A stretch of DNA of 64,000 bases, from assembly GCF_900141835.1 (NCBI RefSeq), contig NZ_FQZD01000013.1, positions 62,001 through 126,000 of the forward strand. Direction: 5' to 3'. Both the position numbers and the translations under genes were made by a program. Within the stretch, counting starts at the first letter, position 1. Every line of letters begins with the position of its first letter. Origin of the DNA: Propionispora hippei DSM 15287. GTDB lineage: Bacteria; Bacillota; Negativicutes; Propionisporales; Propionisporaceae. The notes beneath the pieces were generated by a model. It searched no databases, was not told the DNA's origin, and saw only the letters and a program-made list of their open reading frames with translations. This document shows positions 34,575-44,865 of the stretch, one piece after another.

Positions 34575-35861
34575 TCAGTTAGATACTTCGGTCCGTTGGC
34601 CTTTAGTGATACGCCACGCATCAATCAGGCTGCCGCTTTGCTTAAACGCTTTAACTGTCAGGGAGTTGTTCTCTTCTTCCACGGTCAAATAGTTCGGCTC
34701 GTCCTGCGGGTTATAGAAAAAATCGTTCCACTCGCGGGCAATGGAATCAGCATAGGTTTTGCTGCCGCTGCGGCCGGTGGCAACGTAAATGGTTCCCTGG
34801 GCCGGACTGTCCGCCGGTGTACCGCCAAACAGCGGCGGCGTATGAGCATACACATGATCATGGGCGGTAAACGCCAGATCGGCATGGTATTGCTCGATAA
34901 TCGGGGCAAAGGCGGTCTTTATGACTCCATTGCCTGCAGCCTTGTTGTTATAAGGCGCCCGATGTAAAAAAACCAATTTCCATTTTTGCCGTGCAGCCGC
35001 CAGATCCTGTTCCAGCCATCGCTTCTGCTGCTCCAGCATGTCCGGCACAAAACGGCCTTCCTCGCCAATCTGGGTATCCAGCATCACAAAATGGATATCA
35101 CCGTAGTCAAAGGAATACGCCTGTCCCTTCAGTCCCGCCGGTCCATTCAACGGCAGCTTGAACTGGGCGGTAAACAAAGCCGGCATGGCAAGCTTTCCCC
35201 CCGGTCCATAGGTTTCGTGATTGCCCACCAGCGGCATGCAGGGTATATTCTCTAACACTCCCTGGCTCGCGTTGAACCAGGCATCCCACTGGCCATAATC
35301 TTGTCCCACATCAACCAGATCGCCCATATTGATAAAAAAGGCGGCGTCCTGATTCGCCTGATAGGCCTGCTGCAGGGTGGTGCGCCAGGTATTGTAGTTA
35401 ATGCTTTGGGAGTCGCCGAAGATCATAAACTTCAACCGCTGGGGCCTGTCCGGTGCCGTAGCAAACTGATGCGGTTCACTCCAGGCTCCTTCACGGCCTA
35501 CTCGATAGGCATAGCTGCTGCCCGGGTTCAGCCCGGTAAGTGTAGCCGTATGAAGGGTAAGCGTTCCCCAATTGCTCTCCACCTGCTCTACCTGGGCCGG
35601 CAGCGTCTGCTTTTCTTCCGCTTTTCCCGGCAGGACGGGCCAGTACTGCACCTGCCCGCCCTGTGTCAAGGCATCGGTTTTCCAGGTAATCGTCTGGGTT
35701 GTGCGCGGATCACCGGCCCAGGTAAGCGTAATATGGCTTGGCAAGGCCGCCGCTACTGCCAATTGAACAGAAAATCCGCTACTGACTGCCGAGACTGCCA
35801 GCAGCCCTGCCACGAAAGTAAAAATGGTTAATCCTCTGCGCAGGCTCTTTATTATTCTCAC
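34575..35861 (-). CDS. Exported metallophosphoesterase of the purple acid phosphatase type
   Basis: 428 residues from the GTG at 35861, chosen because AGGGAGG precedes it and it avoids the MATE gene that overlaps the longer frame. An N-terminal signal region (about 8-38) leads into a fibronectin-like PAP domain (HITLTWAGDPRTTQTITWKTD), then the calcineurin-like core: GDSQS, GDLVDVG, GNHETYG, LHRAP and TAHDHVYAH, which hold two metal ions. It hydrolyses phosphate esters outside the cytoplasm. It may be cotranscribed with the MATE gene 34 bp upstream. Confidence 0.88.
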   Translation of the reverse strand: MRIIKSLRRGLTIFTFVAGLLAVSAVSSGFSVQLAVAAALPSHITLTWAGDPRTTQTITWKTDALTQGGQVQYWPVLPGKAEEKQTLPAQVEQVESNWGTLTLHTATLTGLNPGSSYAYRVGREGAWSEPHQFATAPDRPQRLKFMIFGDSQSINYNTWRTTLQQAYQANQDAAFFINMGDLVDVGQDYGQWDAWFNASQGVLENIPCMPLVGNHETYGPGGKLAMPALFTAQFKLPLNGPAGLKGQAYSFDYGDIHFVMLDTQIGEEGRFVPDMLEQQKRWLEQDLAAARQKWKLVFLHRAPYNNKAAGNGVIKTAFAPIIEQYHADLAFTAHDHVYAHTPPLFGGTPADSPAQGTIYVATGRSGSKTYADSIAREWNDFFYNPQDEPNYLTVEEENNSLTVKAFKQSGSLIDAWRITKGQRTEVSN

Positions 35862-35895
35862 AATAAACCTCCCTAAGCTCCCCGAAACACGAATA

Positions 35896-37239
35896 CTAAC
35901 GCAGGTCCTGCTGAAGGTGCTCCTTGCCATGGTTATAGATAAACAGCGCGGATAGGAACAAAGTACCCAACTCCGCCACAGGCACCGTCAGCCAGATACC
36001 TGCCGTTCCCCAGATGAGCGGCAGCAGCAGCAGGCACAGGCCGATTCCCGCCATTCCCTTACTGATCGCAATGACAATGGCGTTCCGGGGCTGACAGATT
36101 GCGGTAAAATAGCCGGAAGCAACAATGTTCAAGCCGTTTACCAGGAAAGCGAAAGCGTACAGCTCGGCGCCATACACGGCAAAGGAAAACACCTGCTCAT
36201 GCTTCGCATCAAGAAAAAGTACGATAATGTCTCCGGCAAAAGTGGAAATAATCGCAAACATTCCGACGCCAATCAGAAATGCCGCCAGGGCGGCCAGCTT
36301 TAGCGCTTGTTTCACCCGCTCCATACTGCCCCGGCCGTAGTTATAGCTAAATATAGCGCCCACTCCGTCCGCCAAACCCAGCAAAATGTTATTTGCCATA
36401 AACGATAAGTAGCTGATGGCCGTAAAGGCGGCAATCCCCATTTCCCCCACATAGCGCAGCAGCGTAAGGTTAAACAGAAAAGTGGTTACGCCTGTACCGA
36501 TTTCCGTCAAGCCCTCCGGTGAACCGGTGGCAAGAATCTGATATGCCAGGGCTTTACTGACTCTGCCCTGACGGAAATTCACCGCGGTCTTCCCCAGTAC
36601 AAAGGGTAGCAGCGCCAGCAGCAGGGCCACACTATAGCCTACTCCCATAGCCAGGGCGGCGCCCCGAATTCCCCAACCGGCCTGTACAATGAACAGGTAA
36701 TTACAGGTCATATGGCTAAGCACCGCCGTAGTCAACACCTGCATCGAATAGAGCGGTTTGCCCATGACCTTCAATACATAGTCCAAAACAAACATGACGC
36801 CCAGACAGGGCAAAAACCAGCCGGTGTAGTGAATGTAGGTGGCTGTCAGCATCAGCAGGGCCTCGCTGGCTCCCAGCAAGGCCGCTATGGGTTTGGTAAA
36901 CCCGACAGCGCCGGCGGACAGCAGCCCCATGACGCCCAGCATCAAGCAGACAGCCGTCTTAAAGGTATCCGCCACCGCCCGGCTGTTTCCCTCGCCCAAT
37001 TGCCGGCCGATCAGACTTTGCGCGCCAATACCGATAACCACCCCAACCGCAATGCTTATACTCAAAAAGGGCATAGCCAGCGTTACTGCGGCTAACCCCT
37101 CCACGCCGATATAGTGGCCAACAAAAAAGCCGTCAATGATCGTATTGATTCCCAGAAATACCATGCCGGCCACCGAAGGAATCGTGTATTTTAAAAATAA
37201 GGTTGTTATTTTTTCCTGTTCCAGCCTGTTTTGCTGCAT
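35896..37239 (-). CDS. MATE-family multidrug exporter (MepA-like)
   Basis: 447 residues from the ATG at 37239, which has GAGGTGAT 4 bp upstream. Twelve membrane helices form two MATE repeats; the GIGAQSLIGRQLGEGN stretch near 75-90 is characteristic. It expels cationic drugs by Na+ or H+ exchange. It follows the MerR gene by 46 bp on the same strand, which is the usual control arrangement for such pumps. Confidence 0.9.
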   Translation of the reverse strand: MQQNRLEQEKITTLFLKYTIPSVAGMVFLGINTIIDGFFVGHYIGVEGLAAVTLAMPFLSISIAVGVVIGIGAQSLIGRQLGEGNSRAVADTFKTAVCLMLGVMGLLSAGAVGFTKPIAALLGASEALLMLTATYIHYTGWFLPCLGVMFVLDYVLKVMGKPLYSMQVLTTAVLSHMTCNYLFIVQAGWGIRGAALAMGVGYSVALLLALLPFVLGKTAVNFRQGRVSKALAYQILATGSPEGLTEIGTGVTTFLFNLTLLRYVGEMGIAAFTAISYLSFMANNILLGLADGVGAIFSYNYGRGSMERVKQALKLAALAAFLIGVGMFAIISTFAGDIIVLFLDAKHEQVFSFAVYGAELYAFAFLVNGLNIVASGYFTAICQPRNAIVIAISKGMAGIGLCLLLLPLIWGTAGIWLTVPVAELGTLFLSALFIYNHGKEHLQQDLR

Positions 37240-37285
37240 GGTTATCACCTCATCTACGATGATAAACCTTGGAGCAGCTCAAAGG

Positions 37286-38092
37286 TCAAGTTTTATCTGC
37301 CGGCAGCCACACTTCATAATAGTCAAGACCATCCCGGTGTACGCTGGCTATATACCGGCCGATCAACGGTCCGCTGATCTTTCTTTCATTCGCCTGCAAA
37401 TGCTCCAGCGCCTGCCCCAGCCCCTCATGCCTGGGTTCCTCATAGTTCGTGCCCAGCACTGTATAGAGATATTCTCCGGCGGGAAAAGCGGTAAGCTCCT
37501 GTTGCTCCGCTGCTGTCAAAACATCGAGGTTCACCGCCTCCACGCTGATCCCGATCTGGGCCGAGCAGAAAGCAGGCTGGCTAAGCAGCGCTTCCTGTGA
37601 TACGAAAAGAGTGTACTGCACCCGGTCAGCCAGCCAGTCTTCCTTTCGGTATTTGCGCAGCATGTCCACCAAATCCTCCGATTGACCGCTAACCAGCTTA
37701 TAGCTAAAGCCCGGCGCGGCAACAAAAGCATACTTGCCCAGCCAGGCTTCGCACAGCTTGTACTGCTTGGCCGCCTGACTAATGGATTGCTTTAGTCTCA
37801 ATAGTTCCTGTATCCGGCTCTCGACAATGCTTTCGTTTCGGTCAAGAATATGCTTGATATCGCCAATCCCCATTTGGGTTACCATCTGCTTAATCTCTTT
37901 GACCGGAATCTCCATGTTCCGGAAAAACAAAATATCCATCAACAAAACGATTTCCTCATAGGAATAATAGCGGTATCCGTTATGGCTCTGCTTATGCGCC
38001 GGCAGCAGGCCGGTCTTTTCATAATACCGCAGGGTATCGGTCGACACCTCGAACAGCTTGGCCACTTCACCGATAGACCATTTTTCATTCAT
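37286..38092 (-). CDS. MerR-family regulator with C-terminal effector domain (BmrR/BltR-like)
   Basis: 268 residues from the ATG at 38092; an in-frame upstream extension lacks a better site. MNEKWSIGEVAKLFEVSTDT-LRYYEKTGLL is the MerR reader head, residues about 80-115 the dimer coiled coil, and the C-terminal 150 residues a multidrug-binding-like domain. Members activate pump genes upon drug binding. The MATE gene directly downstream is the probable target. Confidence 0.87.
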   Translation of the reverse strand: MNEKWSIGEVAKLFEVSTDTLRYYEKTGLLPAHKQSHNGYRYYSYEEIVLLMDILFFRNMEIPVKEIKQMVTQMGIGDIKHILDRNESIVESRIQELLRLKQSISQAAKQYKLCEAWLGKYAFVAAPGFSYKLVSGQSEDLVDMLRKYRKEDWLADRVQYTLFVSQEALLSQPAFCSAQIGISVEAVNLDVLTAAEQQELTAFPAGEYLYTVLGTNYEEPRHEGLGQALEHLQANERKISGPLIGRYIASVHRDGLDYYEVWLPADKT

Positions 38093-38145
38093 CGCATTTA
38101 CCTGCTCTTTCCGGGCTTTGGCTGCCACATTACTTAGTATGCAAC

Positions 38146-38177
38146 AAAAAGTCCGCTACCTGCCTTCAAGCAAGCGG
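38146..38177 (-). terminator. Probable terminator of the ABC export operon
   Basis: CCGCT (38153-38157) and AGCGG (38173-38177) form a short stem with A-run 38146-38150, read as TTTTT on the minus strand. It lies just beyond the HlyD stop. Confidence 0.5.
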
Positions 38178-38189
38178 CAGATTGGCCAA

Positions 38190-39134
38190 CTATATGCCGG
38201 AAGGCGCAACGGCAAGCTGGGCTGTCATATTCCAGCGTATCCGTTCGTCCCAGTAATCCGGTGCTACCGTAACGGTGTAGGTCATATCGCCGCGCTTTTT
38301 CTCACCGTAGGGTCTGATACTTTTGACTTTTCCGGCAAGAGTAAGGTCCGGTATGCCGTCAAAGGTTACGGTCACCGGATCGCCCGGCTTTATTCTGGCA
38401 ACCGTCAGCTCCGTCAAATCATCACTGCGAATTTCCCAGGCACTCTCATCGGCAACCCGCACCAGTACGGTACCGGCAGCGGCATATTCACCGACCTTAC
38501 TGTCCAAATAAGCCACCTTGCCGCCGATGGCCGCTTTAATTTCGGTTTTATCAAGCAGTCCCTGGGCTTCCACAAGCCGGGCTTGCTGGGTTTCCAGTTC
38601 AGCCTGGGCCTGCGCCAAAGCCGCCCTGTTGCGGTCCACAGCCGTGACTGCCTGATCAAGCTGCTGCCGTGATGTTGCCCCAGCCACTGCCAGCCGCTGC
38701 TGTCTGGCAAGCTCCCGTTCGGCATCAGCCAGGTTTACCCGGGCTTGCTCCACCGCCGCCGCGGTCCGGCTGATATCGGCCCGGGTACTGCCAACCCTGG
38801 CCTGATAATCCTGCCGGACCAGGCGGATAATCGGCTGTCCGGCTTTTACCAGATCGCCCTCCTGCACCAGTATTTCACCGATGGTGCCCTCCACCGGCAT
38901 GACCATTTGCGCGTATCGGACAGGAAAGACGATGCCTTCTGCCAGCACCCGGTTGTCCGCCTTTACCGGCGCCAGTCCGTTCTTATCCGTCTGCCTCCCG
39001 GCCATAAACCACCAGCCTCCGCCAGCGAGGACAAAAAGCATGAGCAAGGTCAACAGCCAATGCCGTTTAAGCCAGCTCACGGCTGTCCGGCTTCCGCTGT
39101 TTTTTCCACCATCCAGTTCATTTCCTTTATTCAT
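38190..39134 (-). CDS. HlyD/MacA-like periplasmic adaptor
   Basis: 314 residues. A membrane helix (about 27-46, WLLTLLMLFVLAGGGWWFM) anchors a membrane-fusion protein with lipoyl-like halves (VEGTIGEILVQEGDLVKAGQP, and KAAIGGKVAYLDSKVGEYAAAG) around a coiled coil of Q, A and R residues. It overlaps the MacB-like permease by 8 nt. With that permease and the ATPase it forms a tripartite-like exporter. The gene order regulator-ATPase-permease-adaptor is complete here. Confidence 0.9.
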   Translation of the reverse strand: MNKGNELDGGKNSGSRTAVSWLKRHWLLTLLMLFVLAGGGWWFMAGRQTDKNGLAPVKADNRVLAEGIVFPVRYAQMVMPVEGTIGEILVQEGDLVKAGQPIIRLVRQDYQARVGSTRADISRTAAAVEQARVNLADAERELARQQRLAVAGATSRQQLDQAVTAVDRNRAALAQAQAELETQQARLVEAQGLLDKTEIKAAIGGKVAYLDSKVGEYAAAGTVLVRVADESAWEIRSDDLTELTVARIKPGDPVTVTFDGIPDLTLAGKVKSIRPYGEKKRGDMTYTVTVAPDYWDERIRWNMTAQLAVAPSGI

Positions 39135-41559
39135 AACCTAACACCTCCCGCACGCTAAGTCTGGCTGCATTACGGGCCGGAATCAGACTGGCCGCTACCG
39201 AAAGCAACACCGAGACTACCAGCCAGATTCCCACGCCCCAAAAACTAAATGAAAATGTCAGCGGACTTTGCATAAACATAACCCCCACCTCATAGCTGAG
39301 CAATGCGGCTACCGGCAGAGCCAATACCAGACTGAACAGCCAGCTTAAGACACCGATGCACAAGGCTTCTACGACAAAGATTCTGCCAATGGTACTGCTG
39401 GAAGCGCCAATCGCCCGGATAATGCCAATCTCCCTGGTTCGTTCCAATACGTTGATTCCCATGGTCCCCATCAGGCCCAAAGCGCCTACGATCGCCAGCA
39501 GGATAGCCATCAGCAGCAAAAATACAATCAGTATGTCAAACTGGGAGCGGATGCGTTGCTTCTGTTCCCAGGTAATATCAACATTTTGTACCCGCAAATT
39601 GTTTTTCTTAAGATGCTCCTCGAGCCGTCTCCCCAGTTCGGTCTGTTCTTGCGGATTGTCCGTTCCGGCTGTAATCTGGACGGATCTGGCGCCGCCCGCC
39701 TCCTGGATGGCACCGCTAAACCAGGAATAGGGAGCATAGGCCAGCGGCCCGGTCATCGTACTTTTAGCAATACCGACTACGGTAAAGGTAAGCTTACGGG
39801 TGCCAATCTTGATGATCGCCGGGCTGCCGACAGTAAGCCGGGGACTGTCTTTTAGCGTTTCCGTATTCACCACAAGAGCGCTCTCATCCTCAGGCACCAG
39901 CCAGCGGCCTGCAATCAGTTGGGGCTGAATCATTTTACTACCCACCGGCGGCGCTAAAATAATGACATTCTTACTGGCATCGTCTTCCGCTTCCTTACGC
40001 CCGCTCTGCAAAATCCGCCCGGAAGTAAAACCCCAGGCCTCCGCCGCTTTTACGCCCGGAATCCGCAGCACCTCATGCTCAATTCGGGCGGCCCGGTAGT
40101 TCTCGGTAAATCCCACTGAAATATCATAGCGAAAATAGTCAAGCGCTTCATCCAAAGTAGAGTAAAGGGAGGAACGAACGGTAAACACTGCCATGAATAC
40201 CGTTCCGGCTATTGTCAGTGTCAATAGGGTAAGTGCCAGACGCCCTTTTTTACGAAAAGTATTCCTTAACGAAAGCAGCGCGGGCCGTGATACGTTCTTC
40301 AGCTGTTCCAGCAGCCGGTCAATCCAGCAGTCCAGGCGACCTTGAGCGCCTGCGCTGCCAATACCATAATCGCTGATAGCTTCCCGGACTGTGATTCCCG
40401 TCCCCCGCCACACCGGCCAAACGGCGGCTAGCGCCGGTACCCCCAGCGCTGCTACCGCTTCCAGCAGCAGCACTTTACCGGGCAGCTCCACCCCGCCGGA
40501 GTCAAAATTAAAGACCTGGGCCATAAATCCGGTTACCATACTGGCGGCCAGCGCCCCTAACGGTGCGGCAATTACCAACGCCAATATGCCATAGACGCCA
40601 ACCATGGCCAAATACATTCTTAGAATTTGATCCCGCCTGGCACCGATGGCCTTCATAATTCCGACTTGCCGGATCTGTTGTGTCAAAATAGCCGTTATCG
40701 TATTCACCAGCAAAAAAGTACCTAACAGCAAAGACAAGATGCCCAACACGGTCAGCAGCAGGATCAACGCATTCATAATGCTTTGCAATTGATGTTCACC
40801 CGGTTTGTTTACCTGCAGCCAGAACACCGTCGTATCGCCTTGCTCCAGCTTGCTCCAGGCCCGCCTCCCCACTGCTTCGATCGGCGCCGTATCCTTGCCC
40901 TTAAGCACCCATGGCTCCACAACAAAGTTCACCTGGTCCAACCGGCGTTCTTCGTCCAGTTTTTCCAGTGTATCCATACTGATATAGCCATAGGAACGGC
41001 CGCTGAACATGCTGGGAATCTGACTGGGATCATAGACCGTACCGGTAATTTTCAGCGTACGCTTGTGTCCGTCCGAGGTTTCCACCTGAATGGTGCCGCC
41101 TTGCGTCACTCCCAGTTCGGCCAGAGAAGAACGTTCCAGCAAAACATCCCCGTCCCCCGGCGGCCAGGCGCCTGTCTGGCTCTTAATCCGGTTCACCTTC
41201 TGCCTGCTGTAGTCGGGGATGGCGGTCAGAAACATCTGCCGCCACTCGCCGCCGGCCGTCCTCACCCGCAGATCAACATTACGCCGTCCTTCGGCCTCCT
41301 TTACACCGCGCAGGCTTCGTACGCTGTCAACCAGTTCCTGGTCAAAGGGATCGGCGTACAGACTGGCGCTGGCCGGCGCCGCCGACCTCCAGCTTGCATC
41401 CAGATCCCGTTCAAACATTAAATACGCACTATAGACCATGCCGACGGCAAATACGCCAACCGTGATAGACAGTACCACCAGCAGGGTCCGCAGCTTATTT
41501 CCCCACAGATCGGCCAGTACTTTACGCCACCGTGGCCCCCACAAGGTATAGCTAACCAC
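39127..41559 (-). CDS. Large FtsX/MacB-type ABC permease with two FtsX cores
   Basis: About 810 residues from the GTG at 41559, where AGGAG lies 10 bp upstream; the open frame to 41604 would overlap the ATPase more deeply. The order is: N-terminal helix, exported MacB periplasmic domain (about 50-230), three helices, a second linking helix and exported domain (about 430-640), three helices. This doubled FtsX layout fits the LolC/E-like superfamily exporters of lipids, peptides or drugs. The stop overlaps the adaptor start. Confidence 0.88.
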   Translation of the reverse strand: MVSYTLWGPRWRKVLADLWGNKLRTLLVVLSITVGVFAVGMVYSAYLMFERDLDASWRSAAPASASLYADPFDQELVDSVRSLRGVKEAEGRRNVDLRVRTAGGEWRQMFLTAIPDYSRQKVNRIKSQTGAWPPGDGDVLLERSSLAELGVTQGGTIQVETSDGHKRTLKITGTVYDPSQIPSMFSGRSYGYISMDTLEKLDEERRLDQVNFVVEPWVLKGKDTAPIEAVGRRAWSKLEQGDTTVFWLQVNKPGEHQLQSIMNALILLLTVLGILSLLLGTFLLVNTITAILTQQIRQVGIMKAIGARRDQILRMYLAMVGVYGILALVIAAPLGALAASMVTGFMAQVFNFDSGGVELPGKVLLLEAVAALGVPALAAVWPVWRGTGITVREAISDYGIGSAGAQGRLDCWIDRLLEQLKNVSRPALLSLRNTFRKKGRLALTLLTLTIAGTVFMAVFTVRSSLYSTLDEALDYFRYDISVGFTENYRAARIEHEVLRIPGVKAAEAWGFTSGRILQSGRKEAEDDASKNVIILAPPVGSKMIQPQLIAGRWLVPEDESALVVNTETLKDSPRLTVGSPAIIKIGTRKLTFTVVGIAKSTMTGPLAYAPYSWFSGAIQEAGGARSVQITAGTDNPQEQTELGRRLEEHLKKNNLRVQNVDITWEQKQRIRSQFDILIVFLLLMAILLAIVGALGLMGTMGINVLERTREIGIIRAIGASSSTIGRIFVVEALCIGVLSWLFSLVLALPVAALLSYEVGVMFMQSPLTFSFSFWGVGIWLVVSVLLSVAASLIPARNAARLSVREVLGYE

Positions 41560-42313
41560 GGCTGGCACACTCCTTATCCCCGTCCGGCAGTATCTGGCCA
41601 TCATAAACTGTCACAATCCGGCCGCTGCGACGGGCCAAGTCATTGTCGTGAGTGACCATAAGAATGGTTTTGCCCCCGGCAGCAAGCTTCTGGAAAAAGT
41701 CAATCACACTGGTAGCCGTGCGGCTGTCCAGATTGCCTGTCGGTTCATCGGCTACCAGCAGCGGCGGATCATTGGCCAAGGACCGGGCAATAGCCACCCG
41801 TTGCTGCTGTCCGCCGGACAAATTGGCCGGCAGCTTATGCGCCTGTTCCCGCACACCTACCAGTTCCAGCAATGCTAAGGCCCTTGCCGGTCTTTCCGTC
41901 CGGCTGTACATCCCGCAAAAATCCATGGGCAGCATAACGTTTTCCATCACCGTCAGGGTAGGCAAAAGCTGAAAAAATTGAAAGACCACACCTACCGTCC
42001 GTCCCCGCCAAACAGCAATCTGATTTTCATTCAGTGTATGCACAGGCATGCCGCTGATCCAGACTTCGCCGCCGGTGGGCCGGTCAATACCGGTAATCAT
42101 ATTGATTAAGGTCGATTTGCCGCTGCCCGATTTTCCCACCACGGCGACAAACTCACCCGCCTTTACCGACAATTGGATACCTTTTAACGCTTCAAACTCA
42201 CCGGCTCCGGTAAAATATGTCTTGCTCACTTTGGTCATTTCCACTGCCGCCATCCCGGCCCGGGGTTGCGGCAATTTAGCTTCCATTAATCCTGCCAGCC
42301 ATTTTGCAATCAT
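41552..42313 (-). CDS. ABC transporter ATPase, LolD/MacB type
   Basis: 253 residues: Walker [10 protein letters not shown] (about 59-67), Q-loop [13 protein letters not shown], signature LSGGQQQR (about 165-172), Walker [13 protein letters not shown] and the H-loop VTHD. GGAGGAAG precedes the ATG at 42313. An N-terminal extension of about 22 residues precedes the usual start (MTKVSKTYF). It is the first gene of the exporter operon and lies 94 bp downstream of tetR, with a decayed repeat element in that gap. Confidence 0.92.
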   Translation of the reverse strand: MIAKWLAGLMEAKLPQPRAGMAAVEMTKVSKTYFTGAGEFEALKGIQLSVKAGEFVAVVGKSGSGKSTLINMITGIDRPTGGEVWISGMPVHTLNENQIAVWRGRTVGVVFQFFQLLPTLTVMENVMLPMDFCGMYSRTERPARALALLELVGVREQAHKLPANLSGGQQQRVAIARSLANDPPLLVADEPTGNLDSRTATSVIDFFQKLAAGGKTILMVTHDNDLARRSGRIVTVYDGQILPDGDKECASRG

Positions 42314-42324
42314 AACTTCCTCCG

Positions 42325-42405
42325 TCTTTTCTTAGGCCCGTAAATTCTCAGACACGCCTCCGCCGCCTTGCCTCGCGAAAAAACTCCCGCAAATTTAATT
42401 TACCC
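42325..42405 (+). repeat. Decayed copy D of the short inverted-repeat element
   Basis: The stretch reads GTCTTTTC then, after a deletion relative to the full copies, CCGCCTTGC..GCGAAAAAACTCCCGC.AAATTTAATTTACCC. The right half clearly matches the right half of copies at 58746 and 63811. The outer terminal repeats are not recognisable, so this is a partial, old copy between tetR and the ABC operon. Confidence 0.5.
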
Positions 42406-42407
42406 TT

Positions 42408-43007
42408 TTAAAGCTGGTGAAGCACTAGCAATGGCGCGACCAAGGCCCCCTCCAGATTTTCAGCCACCCGATCAGCCGTCAGTTGCCGGCTGATCAGCAG
42501 GTAAGGTGTGGCTCCATCCAAAGCGGCAAACAAGGCAGTAGCCTGGCTGCGCGGCGAATGGTCGCGAAACTTTCCCTGCTCCAGGCCCTTGGTAAACAAC
42601 CGCTCATAAAAGGCAATCATATCACTGCTATAAGCATTAATAAGCGGCCACATAGCGGCGCAAGCTAAAATCTTGGACAGGGACAATAAAATAAACGTCA
42701 TTTCCCGGGGATGCTGCGCCCAATATTGTAAATAGGCAGCTATGAAAAAGCGTAATCCTTCCACCGGACAGGAAAGGTTCTCCGCTTGATAGATCAGTTC
42801 CCGGACCGGCTCAAAATACTTCCCGTTAGCCGCCAGCAAAATCTCGTCTTTGCTTTTGTAATGGTAATATAAACCGCCCTTGGTCAGACCCGCCCGGGCG
42901 GCAATCACCTCCATGGAAGCCCCTTCGTATCCTTTAGCCAGAAACTCCGTGACCGCCGCTTCCAAAATATCTTCCCTGCGTTGTTCTTTTGGAGCTTTTT
43001 TAGTCAT
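42408..43007 (-). CDS. TetR-family repressor of the ABC export operon
   Basis: 199 residues: the reader head MEVIAARAGLTKGGLYYHYKSKDEIL (about 32-57) is a standard TetR HTH, and the C-terminal ligand domain has several aromatic residues (AAYLQYWAQHPREMTF). GGGAAG precedes the ATG. Its own palindrome lies upstream at 43040-43060. It reads in the same direction as the ABC-MacB-HlyD genes and probably controls them along with itself. Confidence 0.88.
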   Translation of the reverse strand: MTKKAPKEQRREDILEAAVTEFLAKGYEGASMEVIAARAGLTKGGLYYHYKSKDEILLAANGKYFEPVRELIYQAENLSCPVEGLRFFIAAYLQYWAQHPREMTFILLSLSKILACAAMWPLINAYSSDMIAFYERLFTKGLEQGKFRDHSPRSQATALFAALDGATPYLLISRQLTADRVAENLEGALVAPLLVLHQL

Positions 43008-43039
43008 TATGACCGCTTCCCTTCTTGCCTACCGGAATA

Positions 43040-43060
43040 AAATACCTACCGCCGGTATTT
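43040..43060. promoter_or_regulatory. TetR operator upstream of tetR
   Basis: AAATACC (43040-43046) and GGTATTT (43054-43060) are exact inverted arms with a 7-bp spacer, 33 bp upstream of tetR. Confidence 0.6.
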
Positions 43061-43162
43061 TTTTATAAAAAACGTTGCCATTTCGCCGGTCTGCTTTGCT
43101 ATAAAAATTTATGCCAGCAATCTCTATGCCCTAACAAGCCAGGCTTCATCACTCCGGCTTGC

Positions 43163-43360
43163 TCAAAACATAGCTATTTGATCACGGATTTCATCATCCC
43201 TCAGTTCGGGTTTGGCTATCGCCTCAAACTTCGGGTTCTTTATATCCTGAAAGCCTGTCCACCTCCGGCAGTCAGGGCAGTATACGCTGCTGGCGCTGAG
43301 CACCCAGGCCAGTTCCCGCTGGCATTTTATACAAACAAATTGATAAAGCTTATCGTCCAC
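43163..43360 (-). CDS. Small zinc-ribbon protein
   Basis: 65 residues from the GTG at 43360 (GAGAG 8 bp upstream); GTG 43369 and the first Met at 43396 are alternatives. Two CxxC pairs (CIKC near 10-13, CPDC near 28-31) form a rubredoxin-like zinc ribbon. The tail is charged (KPELRDDEIRDQIAMF). Such short proteins are widespread and unannotated. There is no clear operon partner; it lies between tetR and the peptidase gene. The gap 43397-43656 shows nothing I can support. Confidence 0.6.
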   Translation of the reverse strand: MDDKLYQFVCIKCQRELAWVLSASSVYCPDCRRWTGFQDIKNPKFEAIAKPELRDDEIRDQIAMF

Positions 43361-43656
43361 TATACTCACTCTCTTCCGGACAAGAGGACGGCGCACTAAG
43401 CCCAGCCTCCCGTATATCAGGCAGAACCTGGAAATTTATCCTGTTACCATAATTAAGAAAATCCCCGCCATTCCTTACTGGATAAGCATTTCTCCATATA
43501 TCCCCTTTATACCTGCCTGGAAAAAGAAAGAATGATTTCGCCTGGAGAAAGCCACCAGCCCTTTTACATGACGTATGCTATCAAAGACCATCCTCGTCCA
43601 AAACTATTTAAAGGGTAACCAGGAACCGCTCCTATTTACCCTTTAACAAATATTTT

Positions 43657-44451
43657 TTAAATTAAAGGTGGTTTTGCTACCAGCCATTGTTGATTTTGCT
43701 GTCCTTTGGGGAGCATATGAGCATCAAACCACATGTAATAAAACCTTTCGGCCGAATTCACATTGTAACCATCCTGTAAATGATCCGACGTATCGTAAGA
43801 ATCCGCTAAAATCAAAACATCATCAGCCGTCGTATCTGTTCCCATGGTATCATACCCGATAATAGCCCGCCAATGTCCGCCCCAGTCAATATTCTCCACC
43901 AGTACAGGAGTATTATCTTTTAAATTGGCTATGACAAAATTTTTAAAATCATTTATGCTTGCAAAGGTAGTGCCATTTTTATCAGCCTTATCTAAGCTGG
44001 ACGTAACATCCCAGCCAATACCTTTAAAAAAGTTCACCATCCCTTTTGTATCCGTTCCTACAAGCGGTTTGGTATTCATAATATTAGCAATTGCCTTTTC
44101 CGTCCATTTTGTATTGCCATAGTGCACAAGAACGGTTAACGCAGCCGCAGGACCACAGGTGATTTCGGTGGTTTGCTGATAGGTCTTATAATGAGGCAGA
44201 ATCGTTAAGGTATTTGTCGGTTGTAGATTATAAAAATCCGGTGCGGCAAAATAAGGCGATTGTTTAACATTGCCTATACCATGATAGGAAGAGGCACCTT
44301 CCGAAGAGGTAATATAGCTGGAAGGATAAGGAATTACGTGACTGTCTTCGCCCTTGGCCAAAACATCCGGACTATTGGCAAAAGCTAAACCTGTCATACT
44401 AAAAATTAATCCTATGATCAGATAAAAAGATAATAAGTGTAACTTTTTCAC
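43657..44451 (-). CDS. Secreted C39-like cysteine peptidase domain protein
   Basis: 264 residues starting with GTG and a typical Sec signal (hydrophobic 6-24, cleavage near AFA-NS). The papain-like C39 core has Cys99 (TEITCGPAAALTVL), His193 (GGHWRAIIGYD) and Asp217 (LILADSYDTSD), so the triad is intact. It acts outside the cytoplasm. Bacteriocin-leader processing is unlikely because there is no ABC partner. Its substrate and regulation are unknown. Confidence 0.8.
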   Translation of the reverse strand: MKKLHLLSFYLIIGLIFSMTGLAFANSPDVLAKGEDSHVIPYPSSYITSSEGASSYHGIGNVKQSPYFAAPDFYNLQPTNTLTILPHYKTYQQTTEITCGPAAALTVLVHYGNTKWTEKAIANIMNTKPLVGTDTKGMVNFFKGIGWDVTSSLDKADKNGTTFASINDFKNFVIANLKDNTPVLVENIDWGGHWRAIIGYDTMGTDTTADDVLILADSYDTSDHLQDGYNVNSAERFYYMWFDAHMLPKGQQNQQWLVAKPPLI

Positions 44452-44865
44452 AGTATTCCTTCTTTCTTTTTCTTACATGTTATTATCTCAATTCCAGTTG
44501 AACAGTAATTCTCACCAATTTTGTTCCCTTTAAACAACTACGCACTAATTTATTTTTTTAATTCTCTACCTAACAAATTAATCCTTCTAAGCGATTTGGA
44601 AAAATTTTTACATTTTTTCATTATTTTAGTTACCGGCTATGCCCGGCCACTTTTCTTACAGTGTCAGATTACTTTTGCCGCCTGCATCGAGCCAAAATAA
44701 GAAGTACCCAGTCCCTGCAGCTTATTACTGTAGGGACTAAGTACTTTTGTTATTGAACCCTGTACTTATTCTCTGCCCATCACGTACTAGACAGGGTTCT
44801 ATTTTACCTGCCGATAGTACACTTGTTTATATCTGCCAGGGCATTCAAAAGAAGAGTCAGCCGCT
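44452..44865. other. Gap with terminator hairpins, no gene
   Basis: 414 bp, AT-rich in its first half. The only structure is the terminator at 44702-44747 and a second inverted repeat GAACCCTGT/ACAGGGTTC (44755-44763 and 44791-44799) just beyond the GGGtGRT gene. I see no gene. Confidence 0.6.
44702..44747 (-). terminator. Terminator of the NifU-like/GGGtGRT operon
   Basis: AAGTAC..AGTCCCT.CAG pairs with CTG.AGGGACT.AGTACTT around an 8-nt loop. The minus strand then reads CTTATTTT. Confidence 0.75.

Noticed and set aside
34575-35930. Longer start of the metallophosphatase at 35930
   Set aside because: It would overlap the MATE gene by 35 bp and has no ribosome binding site. The GTG at 35861 has AGGGAGG.
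43657-44451. Bacteriocin-processing C39 peptidase
   Set aside because: The protein has a signal peptide and no fused or adjacent ABC exporter or precursor peptide gene.
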